Assembly (NCBI GenBank): GCA_050174775.1
Contig: JBFXJP010000007.1
Coordinates: 62,001-126,000 of the forward strand
DNA from: CAYPGJ01 sp050174775
Lineage (GTDB): Bacteria > Planctomycetota > Phycisphaerae > Phycisphaerales > UBA1924
Length of the DNA stretch: 64,000 bases
Reading direction: 5' to 3'
In this document: piece by piece, positions 24,485 through 32,010 of the stretch
How the letters are laid out: each line of letters begins with the position of its first letter
How positions within the stretch are numbered: the first letter of the stretch is position 1
Program-made: the position numbers and the translations under genes
The notes under the pieces: model-generated
The model's database searches: none
Told to the model about the DNA's origin: nothing
The model's input: only the letters and a program-made list of their open reading frames with translations

Positions 24485-26020
24485 GTGACGGACGGCGCGC
24501 GCAGGAACGGCGTGATACGGGGCGAATGTGTAGAGGTGTCGCGTCGCGGGTTTTTGCGGCGCGGGGGGAGCGCTGCGGCGCTGGGCGCGCTGCTTGGCGC
24601 GGGGGGATTTGAGGAAGTTCGCGCACAGGATGGGCCCGCGCGCACAGGAACGGATGGCCCGCGCGCGAGGGGGCGCGCGAAGAACGTGATCTTCCTGGTG
24701 GCGGACGGAATGAGCGCGGGGACGTTGATGCTGGGGGATTTGTACTCGCGCGCGGTGAAGGGGAAGGGGTCGGTGTGGGTGGAGTGGTTATCGAAAGCGC
24801 CCGGGACCGGTACACGTGCGCCCATCGCGCGTGCGATGTTGGATACGAGTGAGTGTCATGGGGGTGTGACGGACTCGGCGGCCGCGGCGACGGCGTGGAG
24901 CATCGGGGAGAAGACGGTGAACGGGGCGATCAACGTGACGCCGGACGGGCGGGCGCCGGAGCCGTTGTGGGTGCGCGCGAAGCGCGCGGGGAAGCGGATC
25001 GGCGTGGTGTCGACGGCGCGGATCACGCACGCGACGCCGGCGGGATATGTCGCGAACATCCATCAGAGAGATCTGGAAGGGCTGATCGCGGAGCAGATGG
25101 TGGCGCGCGGGGTGGACGTGATGCTGGGTGGCGGGAAGCGGTTCTTTCCGGATGCGCTGCTTGCGACGCGCGGGGGCGTGGTGGTGCATGATCTGGGGGA
25201 GTTGCGGCGGGTTGATCCGTGGGCCGCGCTCAACGGTGGGTTGCTGGGGGCGTTCACGGACTCGCACATGTCGTTTGAGATTGAGAGATCACGCGAGACC
25301 GAGCCGAGCCTGGCGGAGATGACGCGCGCGGCGTTGTCGGTGCTGGAGAACGCGGAGGACGGGTTTGCGTTGCACGTGGAGGGGGGGAGGGTTGATCATG
25401 CCGCGCATTACAACGATGCGGGCGCGATCGTTCGGGAGATGGTGGCGTTCGAGGATGCGCTGGGGGTGTGCCTGGAGTGGGCCGCGGGAAGATCAGCGGA
25501 TGACACGTTGGTGATTGCGACGACGGACCATGGGAATGCGAATCCGGGTTTGGCGGATTACGGCGCGGAGGGGTTGAAGAAGTTTGAGACGTTGCTCACG
25601 TACAAGCGGAGTTTGTACTGGTGTTTGCGGGAGTTTCGGAGGGGGAGTGAGCGGACGGGGGCCGCGTTGGCGCGGTTGATGCGTGAGGGGACGGGTGAGG
25701 AGTTGGGGGCGGAGGAGGTGGCGTACTTGGATCGGTGGGTGCGCGGGGAGGCCGTGGATATAGAGACGCATCGGAACATGAACATGGGCCCGATGGGGGC
25801 GATTTTGGCGAATCGGAACGGGGTGGGGTTTGTGGGGCCGAACCACACGGGGGATCTGGTGGAGTGCACGGCGCAGGGCCCTGGGAGCGAGGGGTTGTGG
25901 GGCGCGCGGCACCTGACGGATTTGGAAAGGGTGGTGGCGGAGGGGGTGGGATTGCCGCGGAGAGGGGAGGAGAGGTATGAGGTGGGTGAGGGGGTGAGGC
26001 TGGGGACGGAGCCTGATTGA
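24485..26020 (+). CDS. Tat-exported alkaline phosphatase
   Basis: 511-residue metal-dependent phosphomonoesterase of the PhoA superfamily. GTG 24485 follows GAGAGG. A twin-arginine signal (SRRGFLRRGGSAA, Arg20-Arg21) indicates export of the folded enzyme. Catalytic signatures: VADGMSAG with a metal-binding Asp, GVTDSAAAATA with nucleophile Ser131, ITHATPAG, EGGRVDHAAHYNDA, ATTDHGN and FVGPNHTGD. All expected metal ligands appear present. It begins 13 bp after the barrel gene and ends the GC-rich run; an AT-richer segment starts directly after its stop. No Pho-box was recognised. Confidence 0.92.
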   Translation: MTDGARRNGVIRGECVEVSRRGFLRRGGSAAALGALLGAGGFEEVRAQDGPARTGTDGPRARGRAKNVIFLVADGMSAGTLMLGDLYSRAVKGKGSVWVEWLSKAPGTGTRAPIARAMLDTSECHGGVTDSAAAATAWSIGEKTVNGAINVTPDGRAPEPLWVRAKRAGKRIGVVSTARITHATPAGYVANIHQRDLEGLIAEQMVARGVDVMLGGGKRFFPDALLATRGGVVVHDLGELRRVDPWAALNGGLLGAFTDSHMSFEIERSRETEPSLAEMTRAALSVLENAEDGFALHVEGGRVDHAAHYNDAGAIVREMVAFEDALGVCLEWAAGRSADDTLVIATTDHGNANPGLADYGAEGLKKFETLLTYKRSLYWCLREFRRGSERTGAALARLMREGTGEELGAEEVAYLDRWVRGEAVDIETHRNMNMGPMGAILANRNGVGFVGPNHTGDLVECTAQGPGSEGLWGARHLTDLERVVAEGVGLPRRGEERYEVGEGVRLGTEPD

Positions 26021-26082
26021 CAGGACATGAGTATTCTTAAAGCGATGTAACTAGCAATGAAACAGTAGTAGCATAGACTAGG

Positions 26083-26088
26083 TAGCCT
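26083..26088 (+). promoter_or_regulatory. Leaderless-type -10 hexamer before the island operon
   Basis: TAGCCT ends 6 nt before ATG 26095. TAGACT at 26074 is an alternative -10. The surrounding about 70 bp are clearly richer in A and T than the flanking genes. Confidence 0.4.
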
Positions 26089-26094
26089 CTCAGC

Positions 26095-26697
26095 ATGACG
26101 CGACTCCGGGCCAACGCCTCACTTCGACATATCCGATCGGACTCAGATGTCATCGCCGATTTCGTCGCGATTGGACCCGCTGTAGCCGCCCAGGAAATCG
26201 ACTTGCGATGGTGGGGCATGCCACCGGGTAGCACGCATGGGACCGGGGAAGAGGACAGCCATTGGGTTTGGCAACTCCTGTGTGAGTACGCCCTTGGCAG
26301 CTCCTATCGAGAAGCAACCGGGCTACGCACGCCAGACGGACTCTTTCAGGGCGCTATGATCTACAGCACGGACGCCGAGTCGGTCCTTGAACCAAACAGT
26401 GGCGCGGTCTACGTCGATTACATCGCAACCGCACCATGGAACAGGAGGGGAGTAACGGATAGCCCAACGTATCGGGCAGTGGGGTCGGAATTGCTCTGCC
26501 AGGCCGCGCATCACAGTCATTTGCTAGGATTGAGAGGTCGGGTGACGCTCGCATCGCTGCCGGGAGCCCTACGCTTCTATCGCGAACGAGGCTTCTTGCC
26601 GACTGGCGATGCGGTTGAAGGAATGCCCCTTTTGGAGTTGCCGCCGGATCGCTCCCGTGCATGGCTGATCGAGAAAGGACTGATTGGCAATGTCTAA
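26095..26697 (+). CDS. GNAT-like acetyltransferase
   Basis: 200 residues. The C-terminal half fits a GNAT fold: VYVDYIATAPWNRR corresponds to the beta4 / acetyl-CoA loop, GSELLCQAAHHSHLLG to the following helix, VTLASLPGALRFYRERGFLPTG to the beta5-helix-F(Y)E/RGF signature, and MPLLELPP to the last strand. The P-loop is atypical. Base composition is lower in GC than in neighbours on both sides. The next gene starts inside its last codons (8-bp overlap). The target is unknown; a toxin-like role with the small downstream protein is possible but unproven. Confidence 0.68.
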   Translation: MTRLRANASLRHIRSDSDVIADFVAIGPAVAAQEIDLRWWGMPPGSTHGTGEEDSHWVWQLLCEYALGSSYREATGLRTPDGLFQGAMIYSTDAESVLEPNSGAVYVDYIATAPWNRRGVTDSPTYRAVGSELLCQAAHHSHLLGLRGRVTLASLPGALRFYRERGFLPTGDAVEGMPLLELPPDRSRAWLIEKGLIGNV

Positions 26698-26938
26698 GTC
26701 TCGCAAACATACCGAAGAGTTGTCGTGTGGAGGCTCGCGCTTGCCAGACAGACTTAGGCGAACTCTACCGGCGCTGCCCAGCCAGCAAACGAATGTCCTT
26801 GTCAAACACATCATGCGTTTAAAGGCGATGCATCCCGAGATCCATATCAAATTCCGGGATGTACAGCTAACTGATATGGATGAATGCACCCTCCAACTAC
26901 TCCTCGACGATTTGAACGAACAGCTCGGCATAGACTAA
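26690..26938 (+). CDS. Small hypothetical protein (82 residues) of the island operon
   Basis: ATG 26690 lies inside the end of the GNAT-like gene, and the TAA stop overlaps the ATG of the peptidase gene as TAATG. This places it in the middle of a tightly coupled three-gene unit. The product is charged, with a basic N-terminus (SKSRKHTEEL) and an acidic end (LLLDDLNEQLGID); predicted helices are at about 35-48 and 65-78. I recognise no domain and see no helix-turn-helix. It could be a partner or antidote of one of its neighbours; that is inference from layout alone. Confidence 0.65.
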   Translation: MSKSRKHTEELSCGGSRLPDRLRRTLPALPSQQTNVLVKHIMRLKAMHPEIHIKFRDVQLTDMDECTLQLLLDDLNEQLGID

Positions 26939-27891
26939 TGGCGTCCCTGTCACTTCATGACGCGCATGCAATCGCTGTCGAATGTTTCCCTTCCGGTCCT
27001 GAACAGATCGCCGAAGCGATGCAGGTAGACGTCGAGTACTGCGCCTTGGCGGGCACTGATGGCTGGTGTATGCAGGGCAAAGGACGGACACCCAAGATCA
27101 GAGTGAACAAAAACGCGTCAAAAGCGCGACAGCGATTCACACTCGCACACGAATTGGCTCATCTCTTACTCGGCACAGATCCTGAGATTATTAACCAAAC
27201 TGTTTTGCCTTTTCAATCTGTACAAAAAGAGGAACGCGCCGCGGATCAACTCGCTTCTGAGCTGCTAATACCGCTCGATCACCTTCGGGCGTCCGTGCAT
27301 GAGCTCCCTGTTGACGCCAAGACCATCCGATCGCTAGCGAAGCGGAGTAATGTCTCTGACATGGTGGCTGCCGGGCGGATCGTTAGTGAAGCCGAAAACC
27401 TTGGTCTCATTAATGCCGCGCTTGCAGTTTTTCATCATGAAGAATTTCAGTGGTGCTGGTCGCTAACTCTTAGAAACATACGCAATGCGGCACTGGCCCT
27501 CTTTCCGCTGGCGCAGCGAGCAATGCCTGCGGTTTACCGCTCAGTAGCGAATGCTGACGGGGATGTGCAAACAGCAACCATCGTCGGAAGTCCGGAATAC
27601 CCTGTATTGCTACTTCAGCTACTACCGACGTCGGTTGCTACGTCACAAACACACCACGAGGTGTCTCGCGACTTAGGCGACAAATTGTTTGGTGACAATG
27701 AGTCCTTCCGTGCATCATTTAACGGATGTCTGAGCCATTTCAAGAGCAGAGCACAGGATTTGACACTTGAAGAGGCTGTTCGTCAGTTTAGCGACAAATA
27801 TTCGCGGTGGCCGAGTGATCGCTTGAAAATGCTTCTTTCAGAGGACGGGCAAGCTTATCTTCGCCATCGATTAAGTGCTTGGACAAAGTAG
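26938..27891 (+). CDS. ImmA/IrrE-family metallopeptidase
   Basis: 317 residues. The zinc-peptidase signature is TLAHELAHLLLGTD (HELAH at 71-75), with Glu/Asp candidates for the third ligand in KEERAADQLASELLIP at about 97-112. This is the classical ImmA/IrrE core. About 190 further residues follow with no family I recognise. Relatives cleave phage or ICE repressors (ImmA) or the DdrO repressor (IrrE), usually with an XRE-type HTH protein nearby. None is visible here, so the substrate may be the 82-residue protein or an outside repressor. Its composition is less GC-rich than that of the rest of the window. Confidence 0.85.
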   Translation: MASLSLHDAHAIAVECFPSGPEQIAEAMQVDVEYCALAGTDGWCMQGKGRTPKIRVNKNASKARQRFTLAHELAHLLLGTDPEIINQTVLPFQSVQKEERAADQLASELLIPLDHLRASVHELPVDAKTIRSLAKRSNVSDMVAAGRIVSEAENLGLINAALAVFHHEEFQWCWSLTLRNIRNAALALFPLAQRAMPAVYRSVANADGDVQTATIVGSPEYPVLLLQLLPTSVATSQTHHEVSRDLGDKLFGDNESFRASFNGCLSHFKSRAQDLTLEEAVRQFSDKYSRWPSDRLKMLLSEDGQAYLRHRLSAWTK

Positions 27892-27970
27892 CGGCAGGGT
27901 AATTATGCCACGATGAACTGGCCAGCCGTAAGAGGACACTTGCGGGAGAGAGCCGGGCGGCAGTCGGCGT

Positions 27971-28618
27971 TCAACCGCGATTAGGCGGCCACAATCCTGC
28001 GCGAAATGCTTCGCCAAGCTCCGAGTTCCTTGGCTTGCCCGTACGTTTGAACTCATCGAACTGACCTTGTATCCACAAGTAGCGGTCGAGTCTTCGCGGA
28101 GTCTCGACCTGACAGACCCGCGCGGCCAGCTCGTTAAATGTCTCGCAGTAGTACGCATACGAGTGCTCGAGCGCCGTGAGAGTCCTACCTGTGTGCTTCG
28201 CAAGTGTGCGCCTCGCCAGTTCGTCGTAGATGGGAAACCGCCGTGGATCCAGATAGAAGTGAGCAAATTTCGACGCCAAGCTCATGAATCGCCTCGGCGT
28301 TCCATTCAAAGTTACGTTTGCCATTGAGGTCACGAAATCTGGTGTCCAATCTTCCGCGCGCGTACCGCACAACTTGTCGGTAAACCTTTCAGCAATGCGC
28401 CACACTGCGAGGGCCTGAGTGCTGTATAGGGCGTTGAGCAGAATGACCTTTGCCAGTGTTGGCGCGGCAGCGAATCCAGGTAGTCCGGCCGCAAGGAGGT
28501 CGAGAGCTTCGTCTGCGGTTCGCCACCGACTTAGGCTCGCATGCAATGCGCTCGCTGCGTCAACCCATGTTGGGTCAAGTGGTTCCGGGATTCGCGGTTT
28601 ACGGCTCACAATGCTCAC
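27971..28618 (-). CDS. Hypothetical protein of the AT-richer island
   Basis: 215 residues starting at GTG 28618, converging with the peptidase gene. It is mostly helical, with FVTSMANVTLNGTPRRFMSLASKFAHFYLDPRRFPIYDELARRTL as its most distinctive region (quoted in pieces: MSLASKFAHFYLDP, then RRFPIYDELARRTL). Small proteins with a KFxHFxxPxxFPIYD pattern occur in accessory genome regions, but I cannot give a function. A minus-strand TATGTT lies 8 nt before the start. Composition resembles the three genes it faces, so it probably arrived with them. Confidence 0.68.
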   Translation of the reverse strand: MSIVSRKPRIPEPLDPTWVDAASALHASLSRWRTADEALDLLAAGLPGFAAAPTLAKVILLNALYSTQALAVWRIAERFTDKLCGTRAEDWTPDFVTSMANVTLNGTPRRFMSLASKFAHFYLDPRRFPIYDELARRTLAKHTGRTLTALEHSYAYYCETFNELAARVCQVETPRRLDRYLWIQGQFDEFKRTGKPRNSELGEAFRAGLWPPNRG

Positions 28619-28626
28619 TCGCGGTA

Positions 28627-28632
28627 AACATA
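28627..28632 (-). promoter_or_regulatory. Leaderless-type -10 hexamer before the island minus-strand gene
   Basis: Minus-strand TATGTT ends 8 nt before GTG 28618, with no Shine-Dalgarno between. Confidence 0.4.
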
Positions 28633-28834
28633 GCCTGCTAGTAACTCATCGGTTCTCCTTCTTAATCTCCTCGGTGGGCCGGAAGCGGTCAACGCGGAAG
28701 GCACCGTCGGCTAAGGCACATGTGCAGGGGCTGCCGCCCCTTGCAACCCCGCTCAAGAATGAGGCGAGGGCGGGGCGGCGAACGGTGATGAGGCCAGCGG
28801 CGCGGGGAGCGGAGTTCATTGCGGCGTGGGGGGC

Positions 28835-28864
28835 TTGAGGGAGTGGGAGGGGGGTCGGTAGGAT
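28835..28864 (+). promoter_or_regulatory. Promoter of paralogue 1, leaderless spacing
   Basis: TTGAGG at 28835 and TAGGAT at 28859-28864 with an 18-bp spacer; the hexamer ends 9 nt before ATG 28874. The GGTAGGATCGGGGG stretch is repeated before paralogue 2. Confidence 0.5.
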
Positions 28865-28873
28865 CGGGGGACT

Positions 28874-30301
28874 ATGAAAAAGATGATCCGGAGGCCGGGG
28901 ATGGCGAGGCTGGTGATGTTGCGGGCGCTGCTGACGGCGGCGGGGTTGGTGGGGCTGGTGGTGGTGTTTGCGCTGTGGGGGCCGCACGCGGAGACGGAGG
29001 GGGCGGACGCGGGGGGGATCGCGCGGGAGTGGCGCGCGTTGCGGGATGTGGAGGATGAGGCGGGGTTTGAGGCGTGGGATGCGATGGAGGGCGCCGGGGA
29101 GCGGGTGAAGGAGTTTGAGCGCGCGCGGTACGGGGGGGCGCGGGGGGAGATGGGTCTGGCGCTGGATCGGCTGCTCTCGGGGGCGTGGGATGATCCGCGG
29201 CACGGGGAGGACCTCAAGAAGATGGGGGAGCGGGGCGCGCTGGTGGAGGAGATTCTGGGGGCGGCGGAAAGGCCGTTTGGGTCGTGGAGGAGCCCCCGGA
29301 AAGGGACGAGCGCGGGCGCGGCGGAGTCGATGATGGGGGCGGTGTTTGCGGAGGGGTTTCGGGAGCGGAAGTTGATGGGGGAGTTGCTGCGGGTGTCGAT
29401 GCGGGAGAACGCGGCGCGGGGGGATTGGGAGAGCGTGGAGCGATTGACACGCGGGCATTTGCGGCTGGCGCGGCATTCGTTCGCGGGTGAGGGGGTGGTG
29501 GCGCTGGGGACGGCGGTTTCGATGTGGGCGACGGGGGCGGAGGAGTGTGCGCGCGTGGCCGTGGAGGAGGGGGCGCCCAGGGAGGTGTGTGAGCGGCTTG
29601 CGCGGGTGATCGAGGAGGGGCGGTTGCCGGTGGAGGCGCTCGCGCGGGCGGTGAAGGGGGAGCGGTGGATTGAGTTGAGCGTGGTGCGGGGGATGTACAA
29701 CAAGCGCGGGTATCGGATGAGGTGGACGGGGGGATCAGTGGAGACGGGGGGGCTGGCGCCGTCGTGGGGGATGTTGGAGGAGGCGAGTGCGTGGGACAGG
29801 GTGGCGAACGCGCGGGCGTACTTCGAGGCGAGGTTGAAGGAGGTGGAGGGGGATATTGAGGAGGGGATGGGTTTGTTGGCGGGGTGGGCCGAGGTGGTGG
29901 CGGCGGATGAGGGTGATTGGGAGGGGATGCGGCGGGAGGGGGAGAGGGTGAGGCAGGGGGAGCGGGCGTTGGTGCATTCGTTGGGGGGCGCGCGGGGGAT
30001 TGTGCGGATGTGGTTGGAGTTGGAGCAGGCGCGGCGGGGGGCGATGGTGGCGTTGAGGGTGGCGGGGTGGAGGGCGGAGAGGGGGGAATGGCCGAGGGGG
30101 CTTGAGGAGGTGATGGAGGAGAGGGAGCGGGAGAACCCGAAGACGGGCCGGGAGTTTGTGTACGTGGCGGGCGAGGAGGCTGGTGGGGGGTTTTGGTTGA
30201 TGGAGGTGGGGCTGGAGGAGTGGAAGTTGGGGGATTGGCGCGGGGGGACGTGGAGGCGGGAGTACGTGGAGAGGAAGAAGGAGGAGTGGGAGGGGGAGTG
30301 A
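28874..30301 (+). CDS. Membrane-anchored protein of unknown function, paralogue 1
   Basis: 475 residues. After a basic start there is one membrane segment at about 12-34 (MLRALLTAAGLVGLVVVFAL); the rest is a soluble, very Glu/Arg-rich helical domain presumably outside the membrane. Shared landmarks with paralogue 2 are REWRA, AGFExWDA, LLxGAWDDPRHGED, VVEEILxA and AWDRVANxRAY. SMRENAARGDWESVERLTRG is the stretch most recognisable in all three paralogues. TPR-like helix pairs are possible. No family is recognised. Codons are extremely G-rich. It converges with the kinase gene, 21 bp apart. Confidence 0.75.
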   Translation: MKKMIRRPGMARLVMLRALLTAAGLVGLVVVFALWGPHAETEGADAGGIAREWRALRDVEDEAGFEAWDAMEGAGERVKEFERARYGGARGEMGLALDRLLSGAWDDPRHGEDLKKMGERGALVEEILGAAERPFGSWRSPRKGTSAGAAESMMGAVFAEGFRERKLMGELLRVSMRENAARGDWESVERLTRGHLRLARHSFAGEGVVALGTAVSMWATGAEECARVAVEEGAPREVCERLARVIEEGRLPVEALARAVKGERWIELSVVRGMYNKRGYRMRWTGGSVETGGLAPSWGMLEEASAWDRVANARAYFEARLKEVEGDIEEGMGLLAGWAEVVAADEGDWEGMRREGERVRQGERALVHSLGGARGIVRMWLELEQARRGAMVALRVAGWRAERGEWPRGLEEVMEERERENPKTGREFVYVAGEEAGGGFWLMEVGLEEWKLGDWRGGTWRREYVERKKEEWEGE

Positions 30302-30322
30302 GTGGGCGGGGCGCACGGATGT

Positions 30323-31945
30323 TTATTGCGGATTGAGTGCGGCGCGGGATTGATCGGCCTTGGTTTGCCAGAGGTCGGATTCGCTCTGTCGTTTGTCGGC
30401 GTGAAGGACGTCGGCGAGGAGATCGCAGGCGCGGGCGTGGGCGGCAAGGTTGAGCGGGGTTGCGGATTCGAGACGGGTGATGACTTCGCGGAGGATGGGC
30501 TCAGCCCATGCGCGGTCGGTGGGGTCTTGCCAGGACGGGCCGAGGATGCTCTGGCGCCAGTGGACGGCGGCGAGGAGGAGCCAGTCGTGATTGGGGTCTG
30601 AGGTTGGGACGGAGGCGCGGGCGATTTGGACGATGGCTTTGAGGATGTCGCCTTCGCCGGCGCGTCGGCTTTCGAAGGATTGTTCGCCAACGCCGAGGAA
30701 GTCGAGGGTTGAGGCTTCGAAGGTTTGTGCGAAGGGGGTGATGAATGCGCGGATCTGGTCGAGGCGGTGTTGCGCGACGCGACGTGCTTTTTCGGCGCGG
30801 GCGGCGTGGTAGCTGGAGTAGACGGCGCCGAAGAGGATGAGGAAGAGGATCATGCCGACGGCGAGGATGGTGTTGAAGTTTCGTTCGTAGAACTTTGCGG
30901 TGCGGTAGAGGGCGGTTTCGGGGCCGGCTGAGAGGGGGCGTTTTTCGAGGTAGGCGTGGATGTCGTCGGCGAGGTCGGAGGGGGTGCGGTATCGGCGTGC
31001 GCGGTCTTTGCGGAGGGCCTTGAGGGGGATCCACTCGAGTTCATCCTTGAGTGCGCGGCGGAGCTCGGCGGGGTTGGAGAGATTGCGTGCACGGGCGAGG
31101 GTGGTGGAGTCGGCGGCTTGTTCGAGGAGACGGGTGCTGGGGCGTGGGGGATCGACCTCGCGGATGATGCGGCGGATTTCGTCGAAGCCTGCGGCGCGGA
31201 GGGTGGAGGGCTCGAAGGGGAGGGCGCCGGTGAGGAGTTCGTAGAGGAGGACGCCCAGGGAGTAGACGTCGGTGCGCGCGTCGACGTCGATGGCGCCGAG
31301 GTCGGCTTGTTCGGGGGACATGTACTCGGGCGTGCCGAGGAGGAGGCCTTGCTCGGTGAAGAGGGTGTGCGCGGTGAGCGTGGGGTTGACGGATTTGGCT
31401 ACGCCGAAGTCGATGACTTTGGGGATGGGTTTGTCGTTGACGAGCGTGACGAGGACGTTGGCGGGTTTGATGTCTCGGTGGATGACGCCCTTGTGGTGTG
31501 CGTGCTGGATGGCGTCGCAGATGGGGAGGAAGAGTTCGAGGCGTTGTTTGATGGTGAGGCGGGCGCGGTCGGCGTAGGTGGTGACGGGTTCGCCCTGGAC
31601 GAGCTCCATGACGAAGTAGGGGCGGCCTTCGGGTGTGGCGCCGGCGTCGAAGACGCGCGCGACGTTGGGGTGGTCGAGGACTGCGAGGGCCTGGCGTTCC
31701 TGCTCGAAGCGCGCGATGACGGCGCTGGAGTCCATGCCGGGCTTGATGACTTTGATGGCGACGCGCTGGATGTGGGGTTCGCGGCGCTCTGCGAGGTAGA
31801 CGACGCCGAAGCCGCCCTGGCCCAGGAGGGAGAGGATGGTGTATGGGCCGAGGGTGTCGCCGAGGTGGAGGAGTTGGGGTGTGTGGCGTTGCGGTGGAGG
31901 TGGTTGAGAGGGGGAGGTGGAGGCGGTGGGCGTGTCGTCGGGCAT
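30323..31945 (-). CDS. Membrane-bound Ser/Thr protein kinase (Hanks type)
   Basis: 540 residues. The kinase domain at about 32-310 has all key parts: G-loop GQGGFG (42-47), Lys65 in AIKVIK, HRD at 156-158 (IHRDIKPANV), DFG at 179-181 and GTPEYMSPEQ. One membrane helix at about 370-390 (ILAVGMILFLILFGAVY) leads to an outer domain of about 150 residues with helical, TPR-like character. This is the typical planctomycete PknB-like layout, although the sensor part is short. The start is ATG 31945; TAATTT lies 7 nt upstream on the minus strand. It stands between two copies of the unknown paralogous family, so signalling in a common process is possible. Confidence 0.93.
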   Translation of the reverse strand: MPDDTPTASTSPSQPPPPQRHTPQLLHLGDTLGPYTILSLLGQGGFGVVYLAERREPHIQRVAIKVIKPGMDSSAVIARFEQERQALAVLDHPNVARVFDAGATPEGRPYFVMELVQGEPVTTYADRARLTIKQRLELFLPICDAIQHAHHKGVIHRDIKPANVLVTLVNDKPIPKVIDFGVAKSVNPTLTAHTLFTEQGLLLGTPEYMSPEQADLGAIDVDARTDVYSLGVLLYELLTGALPFEPSTLRAAGFDEIRRIIREVDPPRPSTRLLEQAADSTTLARARNLSNPAELRRALKDELEWIPLKALRKDRARRYRTPSDLADDIHAYLEKRPLSAGPETALYRTAKFYERNFNTILAVGMILFLILFGAVYSSYHAARAEKARRVAQHRLDQIRAFITPFAQTFEASTLDFLGVGEQSFESRRAGEGDILKAIVQIARASVPTSDPNHDWLLLAAVHWRQSILGPSWQDPTDRAWAEPILREVITRLESATPLNLAAHARACDLLADVLHADKRQSESDLWQTKADQSRAALNPQ

Positions 31946-31952
31946 ATAGATC

Positions 31953-31958
31953 AAATTA
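31953..31958 (-). promoter_or_regulatory. Leaderless-type -10 hexamer before the kinase gene
   Basis: Minus-strand TAATTT ends 7 nt before ATG 31945, and no Shine-Dalgarno lies between. Confidence 0.45.
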
Positions 31959-31996
31959 GCGAGGGAGAGCGCGAGGGAGGAAGGGGGAGGCGCGGG

Positions 31997-32002
31997 TAGG
32001 AT
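31997..32002 (+). promoter_or_regulatory. Leaderless-type -10 hexamer before paralogue 2
   Basis: TAGGAT ends 8 nt before ATG 32011, inside the GGTAGGATCGGGGG sequence also found before paralogue 1. Confidence 0.45.
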
Positions 32003-32010
32003 CGGGGGCT

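Noticed and set aside
26021..28873. Insertion sequence or integrase-borne element in the AT-richer island
   Set aside because: No transposase or recombinase gene and no clear terminal inverted repeats or flanking direct repeats could be found by eye. Only composition supports transfer.
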